A stretch of 64,000 bases of DNA from Pleurocapsa sp. FMAR1 (GCF_963665995.1 NZ_OY762512.1:1612001-1676000), one strand, 5' to 3'; positions 26,320-35,286 are shown, numbered from the stretch's first letter. Made by a program: numbers and translations. The notes: a model not told the origin generated them from the letters alone.

Positions 26320-26949
26320 TTAATCTTTGGGCAATAGTCTTTCTTGTCCGTATTCCCAGGCAAAGTAGGCAACGGCGATCGCAATTAACAATAGTAATGC
26401 AGCCACTCCAGCTTGAGTAGCCCAGGTAATGATTTGCTCTAAAGAAACAACTCGTCCCAAGAAAAAAGCCAGGGTAACAATGGTAGTTGACCACAACGCA
26501 GCACCACCCAGATTACAGAGCAAAAATTGTCTATAGGGCATTTTGGTAATTCCTGCCAAAGGCCCTGCAAAAATTCTCAGCAAAGTAACAAAACGTCCAA
26601 AAAAGACAGCCTGAGCAGCATTTTTACTGTAGCGATCTTTTACCAGTTCTAGCTGCTGTTCTTGGATTCTGAAAATGCTGCCAATTTTAACTATAAGCTG
26701 CCATCCGCCAATTCTGCCAACCCAATAACCAAAATTATCGCCCATAACTGCCCCTGCGATCGCACTACCCAAAACCATGCCATAATTCAATTCGCTGCTG
26801 CCAGCTAAAAATCCACCAACTATGACGATGGTTTCTCCAGGTAGGGGAATTCCCATATTCTCTAAGGCAATGCCAATAAACACTGCCCAATAACCGTAGA
26901 GGTGAGCAATTTCCTGTATAGTTTCTAACCTAAATAGCTCGATTGACAT
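26320..26949 (-). CDS. DedA-family membrane protein
   Basis: About 210 residues from the ATG at 26949 (MSIELFRLETIQEIAH); a TTG five codons upstream is possible. Family signatures: YWAVFIGIALENMGIPLPGE near the N-terminus, GAVMGDNFGYWVGRIGG and the FFGRFVTLLRIFAGPLAGI block with the conserved Arg residues. DedA/VTT proteins are implicated in lipid flipping and membrane homeostasis. Four or more hydrophobic helices. It sits upstream of the CDF transporter on the same strand with a 107-base gap, so shared transcription is possible. Confidence 0.92.
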   Translation of the reverse strand: MSIELFRLETIQEIAHLYGYWAVFIGIALENMGIPLPGETIVIVGGFLAGSSELNYGMVLGSAIAGAVMGDNFGYWVGRIGGWQLIVKIGSIFRIQEQQLELVKDRYSKNAAQAVFFGRFVTLLRIFAGPLAGITKMPYRQFLLCNLGGAALWSTTIVTLAFFLGRVVSLEQIITWATQAGVAALLLLIAIAVAYFAWEYGQERLLPKD

Positions 26950-27038
26950 TCCACGGCTTAACAAAGTTGAACGCTATTACCCATACTGACGTAAATTAAC
27001 TAGTAGTGTCAACTTTAAATAATTGAATCAACAATTGT

Positions 27039-27287
27039 TTAAGTCGGAACAGCTTCTCCTGGGCGTAGTTTTGACCATTTGCCAGATTCTTTGACAAAGC
27101 TCTGACAGCCGACTACATCCCACTCCATTTCAATAATTTCGCCTTGGGTACGAATGTTGACGTTAATCGTCGGTTCAATCGGTTCAAAGGTAGGATTTTC
27201 GGTTAAATGGGCTTGTTGGTGTTGAGTTTCTACTGCATTGTAGGTTTGGCAGTTATCAACATATTGGCAGTTGATACAGATACACAT
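27039..27287 (-). CDS. ycf34: Ycf34-like iron-sulfur protein
   Basis: 82 residues. The N-terminal cysteine motif CICINCQYVDNCQTYN gives the Cys ligands of an iron-sulfur cluster, as described for Synechocystis Ycf34, which affects photosynthetic electron transport. The region FEPIEPTINVNI and the C-terminal WDVVGCQSF are typical of the family, which also occurs in red algal plastids. Alone on this strand between a divergent CCA-adding enzyme and the DedA gene. Confidence 0.93.
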   Translation of the reverse strand: MCICINCQYVDNCQTYNAVETQHQQAHLTENPTFEPIEPTINVNIRTQGEIIEMEWDVVGCQSFVKESGKWSKLRPGEAVPT

Positions 27288-27371
27288 AATTTTTTAATTG
27301 AACTTCATGCTTTAATTGTTAATCTAGCTCAGATAACAGTACATAGTCACAATAAATTTAAATAAATTTAA

Positions 27372-28592
27372 ATGCTTGTAGAACAACTAAAGTCATATTT
27401 AGATAGGGTAAATTTTCCCTGTGACTTGGATCGACTACCAGCAAACGCTTATTTGGTTGGGGGTTCGGTAAGGGATGCTTTGCTAGAGCGTTATAAAACC
27501 CCGATAGATTTAGATTTTGTTTTACCCGCCAAGGCAATTGAAACCGCTCAAGAAATTGCCAATTCCTATCATGGTGGCTTTGTGGTTTTGGATGCAGCTA
27601 GGGAAATAGCCAGAGTTGTTTTCCCTCAAGGAACTTTAGACTTTGCTCGTCAAGAGGGAAGCTTAGAAACAGATCTTAAAAGACGGGATTTTACGATTAA
27701 TGCGATCGCTTTTAACCTGAAGTCTCAACAGTTAGTCGATCCCGTTGGAGGTTTGGCAGATCTCCAAAAGGGAATCATCAGAATGGTTGCAGCGAGTAAT
27801 TTAGAAGATGACCCCTTAAGACTATTACGAGCATATCGACAGGCAGCACAGCTAGACTTTAGCATTGAGGACAATACGAGGCGAGCAATTAGCGATCGCG
27901 TTTCTCTATTAAAGACTATCGCAGCAGAAAGAGTTCAGGCTGAATTGAATTATCTTTTTGATGCACCCAAAGGAAACAAATGGCTAGCAGCAGCAGATGG
28001 TTTATTACAGTTTTGGCTACCTAGCATTAAGCCAGCGAAAATTGAGCAGCTAGATGCAGTAGAAGCTGCGCTTGAGGTTTGCCTTAATTCTGGTTTAAAT
28101 CTGCCTGAATTTAACATTTTAGCCAAGCTGGCAACCTTGGTATCTACGGATGCAGCTACCGCTGAAGCTGAGTTAATCCAGCTTAAATATTCTCGCAACC
28201 AGATCAAAGCCGTCACCAAAACCGTACAGCATTTACCCCAACTGCAAATTATGACAAGCTTAATGAGCCTACGGGATCAATATTTTTGGTTTTTGGCAGT
28301 CAAAGACTTTTTTCCCTTATTGACAGTTAGAGCGATCGCTACAAGAGTATCTCCAGTAATCATAGATCCCTTAATTAAGCGTTATTTAGACCCTAATGAT
28401 CCTGTTGCTCATCCCCAACCCTTAATTACAGGCAACGATCTAATTCGTGAGTTTAAGCTTAAACCTTCTCCCCTAATTGGCACAATACTGACAGAAGTTC
28501 AAATTGCCCAAATTGAATCAAAAATAGCTACGCCTCAACAGGCTTTAAACTTTGCCAACTCGTTATTAGAATCAAATAAGCAAAAAACGTAA
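27372..28592 (+). CDS. CCA tRNA nucleotidyltransferase/poly(A) polymerase family
   Basis: Class II polymerase-beta superfamily enzyme of 406 residues that adds or repairs the 3' CCA of tRNA, alone or split into C- and A-adding enzymes as in some cyanobacteria. Motifs: YLVGGSVRDALL (nucleotide-binding turn), IDLDFVLP (two metal Asp), RRDFTINAIAFNL (sugar/base selection) and DDPLRLLRAYRQAAQL with the neck helix. The gene has only the N-terminal catalytic and helical domains, without CBS or HD parts. Whether it adds CC, A or CCA cannot be told from here. Confidence 0.92.
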   Translation: MLVEQLKSYLDRVNFPCDLDRLPANAYLVGGSVRDALLERYKTPIDLDFVLPAKAIETAQEIANSYHGGFVVLDAAREIARVVFPQGTLDFARQEGSLETDLKRRDFTINAIAFNLKSQQLVDPVGGLADLQKGIIRMVAASNLEDDPLRLLRAYRQAAQLDFSIEDNTRRAISDRVSLLKTIAAERVQAELNYLFDAPKGNKWLAAADGLLQFWLPSIKPAKIEQLDAVEAALEVCLNSGLNLPEFNILAKLATLVSTDAATAEAELIQLKYSRNQIKAVTKTVQHLPQLQIMTSLMSLRDQYFWFLAVKDFFPLLTVRAIATRVSPVIIDPLIKRYLDPNDPVAHPQPLITGNDLIREFKLKPSPLIGTILTEVQIAQIESKIATPQQALNFANSLLESNKQKT

Positions 28593-28601
28593 GCAAAATT
28601 A

Positions 28602-28928
28602 TCAGCCAGTAAATCTATTGCCTTTGCCTTTATTACAGTCGCTACAAAGTGTTTGTAAATTACTCATCGCGTTGCTGCCACCTTTAGAAAAAGGAATAAT
28701 GTGATCTACCTCTAGTTCAGCTTTCTTAGCTGATACGCCACAAAATAGGCAACGATAATTGTCTCTTCTCAATACATCAACGCGAGTTGCAGCAGAAAGA
28801 TAACGCGATCGCTTTTGGGTATTTTTTATTTTCTTCTTCGTTTTTTTCTGGCGTTTAGATTGAGGAGATGAAGCGATGATGGATTCTCGTATCAATCCCC
28901 TAATCAACTTTTTAAACGGATCGGACAT
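28602..28928 (-). CDS. HNH endonuclease-domain protein
   Basis: About 108 residues. A basic Ser/Lys/Arg-rich N-terminus (about 20-42, KRQKKTKKKIKNTQKRSR) is followed by a complete HNH fold: RDNYRCLFCG (zinc Cys pair), ELEVDHIIPFSKGGSNAMSN (HNH) and LQTLCSDCNKGKGNR (second Cys pair). A nuclease that cuts DNA, or a DNA-binding derivative; substrate unknown. Its ATG (28928) shares one base with the stop of the upstream small gene (TAATG), so translation is coupled. It converges with the CCA-adding enzyme, leaving 9 bases. Confidence 0.85.
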   Translation of the reverse strand: MSDPFKKLIRGLIRESIIASSPQSKRQKKTKKKIKNTQKRSRYLSAATRVDVLRRDNYRCLFCGVSAKKAELEVDHIIPFSKGGSNAMSNLQTLCSDCNKGKGNRFTG

Positions 28929-29113
28929 TACCAATCACTAACAGCTTGGCTTATTCCATAAGCTGCTATACCAAGCACCACACCAGTAAGAACTATTTCA
29001 GTTGTTTTTATACCAAATGCAGTCCCTACAACTGCTACTCCAATACCTCCAACTGTCTCAGCTACAACCTTTCCTGCTAAAGCACCAGCACTAGCTGCTA
29101 ATAATAATTCCAT
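28928..29113 (-). CDS. Small Gly/Ala-rich hydrophobic protein coupled to HNH nuclease
   Basis: 61 residues, nearly all Ala, Gly, Val, Ile and Thr. Two hydrophobic segments (ASAGALAGKVVAETVGGIGV and VLTGVVLGIAAYGIS) with GxxxG-type spacing suggest two membrane helices, a glycine-zipper-like small protein. No family recognised. It lies directly upstream of the HNH gene and ends in a one-base overlap, so the two form one unit. Roles as membrane toxin, anchor or partner are all possible and none is shown. Ribosome-binding sequence GGAAAAC lies before the ATG at 29113. Confidence 0.65.
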   Translation of the reverse strand: MELLLAASAGALAGKVVAETVGGIGVAVVGTAFGIKTTEIVLTGVVLGIAAYGISQAVSDW

Positions 29114-29417
29114 TTTGTTTTCCTGTATATAAATACACTTGAATTATATATCTTACAAAATGTTTAAACAAGCCTTCAAATAAAGCGATTAATATTTAAG
29201 ACAGCTATTAAAATTAGAAACTAGTTCACATAATTAATGGTTCGGACAAAATTTAATTATTAACGAAACAATAGCTATCGAAGTCCTTTTTGAGCAAGTG
29301 TCGAAAGGGTTCCCCGGCATAAGCAAACTGTCTAACCCTTTAGGGGGTCGCTCGTCTAACTGTCCTAACTGTTGATAATGCGAATTATTAATTAGTTTCG
29401 CTACACAATTTGCCAAT
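29114..29417. other. Intergenic region with one repeat copy
   Basis: 304 bases. The part at 29299-29350 is a minus-oriented fragment of the CCCCCTAAAGGGTT repeat, with AAAGGGTT (29304-29311) and AACCCTTT (29334-29341) as an inverted pair. The rest is AT-rich with no supported gene; a 60-codon minus frame across the repeat looks accidental. Confidence 0.6.
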
Positions 29418-30434
29418 TTAACGATCGCGTTCGAGTCTTTCTAAATCTAACTTGACTGGATTGTATGGTTGTTGAATCGCTTTGCCGTTAGGATTTTGAG
29501 CAATTACAGACTGTACTCCTTCGATAGTAGAAATCATGCTGCGAGGATCCATAAACATTACTTTGCTGCTTTCGCTATTGCCAATTTCTTTACCCATTTC
29601 TAGATAGTTTTGTGCCAAGAGAAACTGTAAAGCTTCATGAGCATTAGGATTATCCTTGAGCTTTTCGATCACAATTCTCATGGCTTCGGCAGTGGCTTGA
29701 GCTTTGAGAATTTGCTCTTGACGCTCGGCTTCAGCTTTTAAAACAATTGACTGTTGTTCTGCCTCTGCATTTAAGATGGCTGCTTTTTTAGCTGCTTCTG
29801 CTTCTAGTAATTTAGCCTGAGCATTTCCTTGAGCCGAGTTAATAGCAGAATCTCGATGTCCTTCTGACGTTAAAATATTAGCTCGTTTTTGTCTTTCCGC
29901 TGCCATCTGCAATTCCATCGAATCTTGGACAGCTTTTGAAGGCATAATGTCTCGCAATTCTACCCTGGTTACTTTTACTCCCCAAGGATCGGTAGCAATA
30001 TCTAGTTCTCTCAAGAGAATCTCGTTGATTTCAGTACGAGCGGTAAAGGTTTGATCTAGCTCCAATTGACCCATTTCTGAGCGAATTTGCGTTAGAACCA
30101 AGTTTACCATCGCATCCCGCAGGTTTTCTACTTTATAAAAAGCCTTGTACATATCCATGATGCGCCAGTAGACTACTGCATCTACGGTGATGCTCACATT
30201 GTCGCGGGTAATACAAGATTGAGGAGGTATATCTAAAACTTTTTCTTTGATGGTGTCGTGGTAGACAACTTTATCAATAAAAGGAGTAACGAAATTTAAG
30301 CCTGGTTCAAGCTTTTTTTTATAGTTACCTAAACTTTCAACTAGATATTCTTCTTTCTCTTTAACAATTTTGACCGATCCTGCTAGGGTAGTAGAACCTA
30401 ATAACAATAAAGCTAAAGTTAAAAACTGTCCCAT
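29418..30434 (-). CDS. SPFH/Band 7 (stomatin/prohibitin-like) membrane protein
   Basis: 338 residues anchored by an N-terminal hydrophobic segment ([18 protein letters not shown]). The SPFH domain (about 25-190) shows [17 protein letters not shown] and [16 protein letters not shown], then VEQLELDQT-like and TRVELRDI segments. The region about 195-255 is Ala/Glu-rich coiled coil ([20 protein letters not shown]). Such proteins form membrane microdomain scaffolds. Directly upstream on the same strand is an NfeD-like gene with an 82-base gap, the conserved NfeD-SPFH pair, which supports the assignment. Confidence 0.94.
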   Translation of the reverse strand: MGQFLTLALLLLGSTTLAGSVKIVKEKEEYLVESLGNYKKKLEPGLNFVTPFIDKVVYHDTIKEKVLDIPPQSCITRDNVSITVDAVVYWRIMDMYKAFYKVENLRDAMVNLVLTQIRSEMGQLELDQTFTARTEINEILLRELDIATDPWGVKVTRVELRDIMPSKAVQDSMELQMAAERQKRANILTSEGHRDSAINSAQGNAQAKLLEAEAAKKAAILNAEAEQQSIVLKAEAERQEQILKAQATAEAMRIVIEKLKDNPNAHEALQFLLAQNYLEMGKEIGNSESSKVMFMDPRSMISTIEGVQSVIAQNPNGKAIQQPYNPVKLDLERLERDR

Positions 30435-30516
30435 AATAAACTCCTTTTAAAATGTTTAATATTGCTTTATTTGTAACTCTTCTCTCAAAAAATAAACTTG
30501 TACGCTCGATTTAAAC

Positions 30517-30951
30517 TTAACCATGATCTATCATCCTCGATGGTAAGACAATTAAAGTATTGCCTTGTTTGCGAACTACGTGAACAGGTTCGTTGGGGGC
30601 AATATCTCTGGTTTCATCAGCACACTTTGCTCGCCAAGAATTTCCTTCATACAAAACTCTGCCTATAGAGCCTGCGGGAATACCGCCTATAGCAGTAGCC
30701 TCCAAATCATCTCCTGTAATTGATATTCTGCGCTTGGGTGTAAACAAACGGCGTGACCAAATAGTTAATACAGTAGAAAAGATCAACCATAAACCCGTCA
30801 GTAAGGTATATTGTGGCAAAAATAGAGATGCGATCGCTACTAGAAAAGCAGCAATACCCATCATTAAGCTTACAAAAGCAGTAGGAAAAATGAACTCCAT
30901 CAAACAGAGTATCGCCCCTGCAACTATCCAAAAAACAGTAGGATCAACCAT
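30517..30951 (-). CDS. NfeD-like membrane protein
   Basis: About 144 residues from the ATG at 30951 (MVDPTVFWIVAG). Three or four hydrophobic segments occupy the first 65 residues. The C-terminal OB-fold domain spans about 80-140 (LEATAIGGIPAGSIGRVLYE, GNSWRAKCAD, PVHVVRKQGNTLIVLPS), the standard NfeD layout without the ClpP-like protease part. Partner of the downstream SPFH protein. A TTG two codons upstream is an alternative start. Confidence 0.92.
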   Translation of the reverse strand: MVDPTVFWIVAGAILCLMEFIFPTAFVSLMMGIAAFLVAIASLFLPQYTLLTGLWLIFSTVLTIWSRRLFTPKRRISITGDDLEATAIGGIPAGSIGRVLYEGNSWRAKCADETRDIAPNEPVHVVRKQGNTLIVLPSRMIDHG

Positions 30952-31136
30952 AAGCAATAGTTTTTACCATAAAGAAACTTAAAATTTTAGATTGATGTTA
31001 AATATTTAGCAATTTCCTTTAATTCTAACTACTGCCAAGATCGAGATGTCCTAAAGTTATATATAAGTAATAAATAGACCCACACCATAACGTTTGCATA
31101 TTAAAATTTAATAGTTGTCTAGAATATATTGATAAA

Positions 31137-31421
31137 ATGCCTAAAGCAATTTGGAATGGTCAAGTCTTAGCCGAAAGCGATCGCACTGAAGTAGTCGAAA
31201 ACAATCAGTATTTTCCCCCTGATTCAATCAATCAAGCATATTTTCGCGAGAGTTCTACCCACACTTCATGTCCCTGGAAAGGACAGGCTAGCTACTACAC
31301 TATCGTTGTTGACGACCAAGAAAACAAGGACGCTGCTTGGTATTACCCAGAGACTAAAGAAAAGGCAAATAATATCAAAGGTTATGTTGCTTTTTGGAAA
31401 GGCGTAAAAGTAGAGGTATAA
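31137..31421 (+). CDS. DUF427-family protein
   Basis: 94 residues. Signature elements: AIWNGQVLAESDRTEVVENN, YFPPDSI, HTSCPWKGQASYYTI and AWYYPETKEKANNIKGYVAFW. DUF427 is a small beta-rich domain of unknown function that is widespread in bacteria. It lies next to the putative inversion breakpoint at 31455 and is complete. Confidence 0.92.
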   Translation: MPKAIWNGQVLAESDRTEVVENNQYFPPDSINQAYFRESSTHTSCPWKGQASYYTIVVDDQENKDAAWYYPETKEKANNIKGYVAFWKGVKVEV

Positions 31422-31454
31422 ATAAGACTTGCAAGAATTATAAATTTTGGTTAG

Positions 31455-31754
31455 GTCAAAGTCAAACAAAATATCTGCTGGAAGCGTGTAAATTATAGTG
31501 TTCTTACCCTGTTGGATTTTGACATCGGGAAAAGTTACTTCTGGGAACTTGACCTGCGGAAATTCGATCTCTGGAAAAGTTGTATCTGGCAACTTAGGTT
31601 GAGGAATAGTGGGCTGAGGAATATTCACACTGTTCGCTGAATTTTCTTTAACATTGTCTTCCGTGGATAATTCTACATTCCGCTGACCGCCATCACACGC
31701 AGTTAAAGTGAATATCATCAAAAGTATTGTGACGAAGAGATAGATTTTGTTCAT
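31455..31754 (-). pseudogene. 5' half of a lipoprotein/OmpA-family gene, broken at its OmpA domain
   Basis: From the ATG at 31754 the frame encodes a lipoprotein signal (MNKIYLFVTILLMIFTLTAC), a Pro/Phe-rich spacer of repeated PxxxFPE units (IPQPTIPQPKLPD, FPEIEFPQVKFPEVTFPDV) and the first strand of an OmpA C-terminal domain, IIYTLPADILFDFD. Homologues would continue with K/S-xxLRP; here the sequence abruptly becomes the complement of the DUF427 gene. The missing continuation, DKASLRPDAEVALQQISNS, is found in the right frame at 42519 on the plus strand. Reading past 31455 gives an unrelated antisense tail. The break lies at GTCAAA (31455-31460). Confidence 0.85.
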
Positions 31755-31794
31755 TAACTGAGCCAAGCCATTTTCTCTAGTTATTTTGAGGAAA

Positions 31795-31834
31795 GACCCC
31801 GCACCGACGCGGGGTCGCTCGCCTACCTACGAGC
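31795..31834. repeat. Two adjacent short palindromes
   Basis: GACCCCGC (31795-31802) pairs with GCGGGGTC (31809-31816). Directly after, GCTCG (31817-31821) pairs with CGAGC (31830-31834). Related to the palindromic repeats elsewhere in the window; upstream of the OmpA-lipoprotein fragment. Confidence 0.65.
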
Positions 31835-32004
31835 AAATCAGCCCCATTGTCCTAATCTAATTTTGTACGGCTATATTTATTGCCAACTGGATGAATTACA
31901 CGTAACCTAAATCTGTAATTATCTTATTTTTCAAAATTGTTCAGTAAACTAGACAACTAGATATATTTTATCTAGATATATTTTTATTTTTATCGCTGCT
32001 GGTT

Positions 32005-33258
32005 ATGGTCTACGAATCGAAATTAGATAATCAATTTAGTAAGCTGATTAATCCAGCACAGCTATGTTTAATAATATCCCTTGCTTTGCATCTGCTGGTT
32101 CTCAAGTTTGGTTTACCTAGCCTAAAATTTAACAATGACTCTGGCGAGAGAAAAGTTGCTGTGATTGAGCTTAGCCCAGAACAACAGGCTCGTTTACCCA
32201 ATTTGTCTCCTGAGTTAAATACTCCCAATACTCCAAATATTAATAATCTGCCACCAATTGACAATAGCGAACCTGCTGCGCCTTTTGCCATACCTCGTTC
32301 TTTATTCCCTGGGTTAGGAGATCCTTCTAATTTACCGCCTGTTGCTATTCCCCCTCCTCCTAATTTTGATAATCTTCCGCCTCTGCCTCCCATAACTGAT
32401 ATTACTTTGCCTCCTGTTGGCGATTTATCAAAACTTCCTCTTCCACCAGAGATCGAGCCTGGTGATTTTAAGGTAGATCCATCTAAAGTTTCCTCTGCGA
32501 CAAAACCGACCAAAAAACCTGGGCAACCTTCTAAGCCAGAAAATGCACAACAGCAAGCTCAAAAATCACCTCAAACAGCAGCTAAACCAGAGCCAAAACC
32601 TCAAGTAGAGCCAAAACCCACTCCTGAAAAAGTTGCAGCCAAAAAAGTTGATAATTCTCAAAAGCGCATTGCCAATTTGACTCAAAGCTTGACTAAAAAT
32701 GAGGAGGGTACGACCGATGAAGATGCCAGAAAAAATTATATTGCTTGGCTAGCTAAGGTAAAAGAAATAAAGCCTGACGAAATTGAAGCAACAGGGACTT
32801 ATCCACGAGATGCCTGCATTAGAAGACTCAAAGGGACTAGTGTATTTGGAGTTGTCGTCAATGCCAAGGGTGAAGTTGTCGATCTAGATTTAATCAAGGG
32901 TGCGAAATATCCTATTTTTAATAAACAGGGGGTAGAAGATGTTGCTCAGCTTGTTTTGGAGAACAAAACTAAAAAACCAAAACCCTATCAGGTAACGCTC
33001 AATTATGAATATGACCCCGAAATTTGTCCTTCTTTGACATTGCCGTCTATTAGAACAGAAGAGTCACAAAAAGCTGCACCTACTCCTGCGCCAGCACCAA
33101 AGCCTAAACCCGAACCGAAGCCAGCACCTACTCCTGCACCAGCACCTGCTCCTACGCCATCATTAAAAGATCAGTTAAGAAACATAAAACTTCCTAGTCG
33201 CAAACCTTCAGATTTGAAAGACACCCCCTTGCCTGAACAACCAAAGCTTGAACCATAA
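32005..33258 (+). CDS. TonB-like protein with Pro-rich spacer and extra C-terminal tail
   Basis: 417 residues. One N-terminal membrane helix (PAQLCLIISLALHLLVLKFG) carries the His typical of the TonB anchor. A Pro-rich region follows (about 65-155 PP-rich; 165-215 with KPEPKPQVEPKPTPE), then a TonB C-terminal-like domain at about 255-340 (RDACIRRLKGTSVFGVVVNA, GEVVDLDLIKGAKYPI, TKKPKPYQVTLNYEY). Unusually, a second Pro/Ala/Lys-rich tail of about 70 residues follows the domain. TonB spans the periplasm and energises outer-membrane transporters with ExbB/ExbD; neither exbB, exbD nor a receptor is adjacent. A solute or polysaccharide-export role is also possible. Confidence 0.78.
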   Translation: MVYESKLDNQFSKLINPAQLCLIISLALHLLVLKFGLPSLKFNNDSGERKVAVIELSPEQQARLPNLSPELNTPNTPNINNLPPIDNSEPAAPFAIPRSLFPGLGDPSNLPPVAIPPPPNFDNLPPLPPITDITLPPVGDLSKLPLPPEIEPGDFKVDPSKVSSATKPTKKPGQPSKPENAQQQAQKSPQTAAKPEPKPQVEPKPTPEKVAAKKVDNSQKRIANLTQSLTKNEEGTTDEDARKNYIAWLAKVKEIKPDEIEATGTYPRDACIRRLKGTSVFGVVVNAKGEVVDLDLIKGAKYPIFNKQGVEDVAQLVLENKTKKPKPYQVTLNYEYDPEICPSLTLPSIRTEESQKAAPTPAPAPKPKPEPKPAPTPAPAPAPTPSLKDQLRNIKLPSRKPSDLKDTPLPEQPKLEP

Positions 33259-33625
33259 ACCTAAAGCTCACTTAAACGGTGGAACATATATTGCGTCTTA
33301 ATACCGTTCGGTTAAATATCAGACAAGAAAAAGAAGCAATCCAATTAGGATATGCTTCTTCAACTATATTACCGAGTTGATGATAATGACGAGATTAGTC
33401 TGTCATTACCAATTTAATTATTTCACAAGCATTTTGTAATCTAGCAAACTTCATAAAATCTTTGTTGCGTCTACATTTTAAATACATAACTAAATTCAAC
33501 GTTAAGGCTTGAAGTCAGAAGTCACATACTCCGCCTCGTCCAACAACGTAGGCTAAACGGACGCACGTATGCGGGAGCCAAACCCTTTACACTGTGAGCG
33601 TTGGTCAATAACAATGGCATTTAAG
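33259..33625. other. Intergenic region with a terminator hairpin and repeat debris
   Basis: 367 bases between convergent genes. A hairpin is at 33331-33360. At about 33505-33600 there is GC-richer sequence (ACTCCGCCTCGTCC, ACGGACGCACGTATGCGGG) resembling fragments of the palindromic repeats elsewhere. No gene seen. Confidence 0.55.
33331..33360. terminator. Hairpin between convergent genes
   Basis: AAGAAGCA (33331-33338) pairs with TGCTTCTT (33353-33360), with an inner TCC/GGA pair. Likely ends the TonB-like transcript, possibly both. Confidence 0.6.
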
Positions 33626-34219
33626 TTATCCACGGAATCTTTTCTCTTGAGCAATTATTTTAGCAGCGATCGCACCACCAATAAAGCCAAATAAATGTCC
33701 CTGCCAAGATATTCTCATACCAGAAGGAAATACTCCCCAAATTAAACCACCGTAAGCTACGGCAACAAATATAGAAAGGGCAATAGAAGGAAAATTTCTC
33801 TGGAAGTAACCCCGCAATAGTAAAAATCCCAGGTATCCATAAATCAAAATGCTGGCACCAATATGAATTGAACCTGGTGCGCCAAACACCCATACCCCAA
33901 TACCGCCAACTAATGCGCTCAGAAAAGAAACAATATAAAAGTCTTTAGTTTCCTGGATCATGGTCAACCATCCCAAGATAATAAAGGGGATGGTATTAGC
34001 TATCAGATGTCCAAAACTTCCGTGGAGAAAAGGAGCAAATAATATTCCTCGTAAGCCAATGACTGTGTGAGGCTGGATTCCATAGCGATCTAAACTGCCT
34101 TTAAACACAAAAAAATCAAGAATTTCAATTGCCCAAAATATAGTGACCGAAATTATTAAAATTTTAAATTCTTTCAAAATGGGTTTTTTGCTTGCCGACT
34201 TTCGATAATAGCTACTCAT
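33626..34219 (-). CDS. Rhomboid-family intramembrane serine protease
   Basis: 197 residues with six or so membrane helices. The catalytic Ser lies in HIGASILIYGYLGF (GxSx type) and the catalytic His in SWQGHLFGFIGG. HGSFGHLIANTIPF is the conserved helix 2 motif with the oxyanion Asn. Cleaves membrane-embedded substrates; targets unknown. Convergent with the TonB-like gene. Confidence 0.93.
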   Translation of the reverse strand: MSSYYRKSASKKPILKEFKILIISVTIFWAIEILDFFVFKGSLDRYGIQPHTVIGLRGILFAPFLHGSFGHLIANTIPFIILGWLTMIQETKDFYIVSFLSALVGGIGVWVFGAPGSIHIGASILIYGYLGFLLLRGYFQRNFPSIALSIFVAVAYGGLIWGVFPSGMRISWQGHLFGFIGGAIAAKIIAQEKRFRG

Positions 34220-34609
34220 TACAATTGTAAATTATATACTCGTGATGCTGCCGACCGAGTTTTGTTGTAACTGTCAATCAATCTACTAATACTGATTAAG
34301 ATCTGGTCACAACCTAAAACTAGAGACAAGAGAAATTCGATTTAAACAACCAAATATACAAACTGTTTAATTATGTCTATAGTCAACCCATTTTGTCGAG
34401 GGCAGTAGCTTTAAATGAAACTTAGTATTTTAAAAATGTAGTGAAAGAATTATGATATATATCAATAGCATCTGTTAAAAGTTCAATTTGCTAATAAGCA
34501 TAAGAACCTTAATAGAGAAGAAATAGAAAACAAAAATTAATATTTATGGACAAGCAACTAAACTTACTCTGTAAATAAAACATCTTTAAATTAGGAGGAA
34601 TTAGAATTG
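34220..34609. other. Intergenic region upstream of psbU
   Basis: 390 AT-rich bases between divergent genes; it must hold the psbU and rhomboid promoters. No RNA gene, repeat or clear operator recognised. A strong ribosome-binding site, AGGAGGA (34593-34599), lies before psbU. Confidence 0.5.
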
Positions 34610-35020
34610 ATGAAGAGATTTATCGGCATTATGACGGCATTATTATTAATTGTAGGTTCGTGGGGTTTTGCAGGTGCGGCACAAGCAAGCGAAATGGGGA
34701 TATTTACAGTACATTCCTCTAATCTATTAGCTCGCGTCAATACATCTGATGCCAAACGCCAAGAGTTAATTAGAGGAAAACTTGATTTAAATAACAGTGA
34801 TGTTCGAGAATTCCGTAAATTACGTGGATTCTATCCTAATCTTGCCAGCAAAATAATCCAAAATGCACCTTATGAATCGGTTGATGATGTGTTAGATATA
34901 CCTGGCTTGAGTGATAGTCAAATTGAACGTTTACAGGCGAATCTAGACGAGTTTTTTGTTACAGATGTAGAAGCTTCGATGAATTCAGGTGGAGATCGCT
35001 ATAATCCTGGCGTATATTAA
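34610..35020 (+). CDS. psbU: Photosystem II 12 kDa extrinsic protein PsbU
   Basis: A lumenal protein that stabilises the oxygen-evolving complex. About 136 residues from the ATG at 34610, preceded by AGGAGGA; the TTG one codon upstream is not needed. A signal peptide ends AGAAQAS. The mature part has KLDLNNSDVREFRKLRGFYP, LASKIIQNAPYESVDDVLDI and PGLSDSQIERLQANLDEFFV, the helix-hairpin-helix-like fold of PsbU. Monocistronic: a repeat and a terminator follow. Confidence 0.97.
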   Translation: MKRFIGIMTALLLIVGSWGFAGAAQASEMGIFTVHSSNLLARVNTSDAKRQELIRGKLDLNNSDVREFRKLRGFYPNLASKIIQNAPYESVDDVLDIPGLSDSQIERLQANLDEFFVTDVEASMNSGGDRYNPGVY

Positions 35021-35025
35021 AAGAG

Positions 35026-35120
35026 GAAAGACCCCCTAAAGGGTTCGACAGTTCCTTCAAGCGGGGGAACCCCGCCAACGGACTGTCTCACCGCGTCGCC
35101 GTCAGGCGCAAGGGAATGCT
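35026..35120 (+). repeat. Full copy of the 95-bp GC-rich palindromic repeat
   Basis: Starts AGACCCCCTAAAGGGTTCGA and ends CAGGCGCAAGGGAATGCT. Nearly identical over its length to about 1984-2080. Its 3' third matches the insertion in ddl. It lies directly after psbU. Confidence 0.88.
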
Positions 35121-35202
35121 TTCCGATAACCATAATTACCATACCTATCAACGGTTGCAGATTTATTCTAGTCAGAAAAAATCAAGCAATCTGTTACTTT
35201 TT

Positions 35203-35234
35203 AACCACGTTCAATCTAAAAACGTGGTTTTTTT
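35203..35234 (+). terminator. Rho-independent terminator downstream of psbU
   Basis: AACCACGTT (35203-35211) and AACGTGGTT (35221-35229) form a 9-bp perfect stem, followed by T-rich sequence to 35234. Confidence 0.9.
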
Positions 35235-35286
35235 ATCACTATATGTCATCATAAATCCCAATTAAGACGTGTCTAAATAATTAAAA

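Noticed and set aside
29234-29416. 60-codon minus frame
   Set aside because: It runs through a repeat copy and has no features.
31266-31454. C-terminal extension of the OmpA-lipoprotein frame beyond the breakpoint
   Set aside because: It is the exact complement of the DUF427 gene and shows no homology; it is read only because the rearrangement left the frame open.
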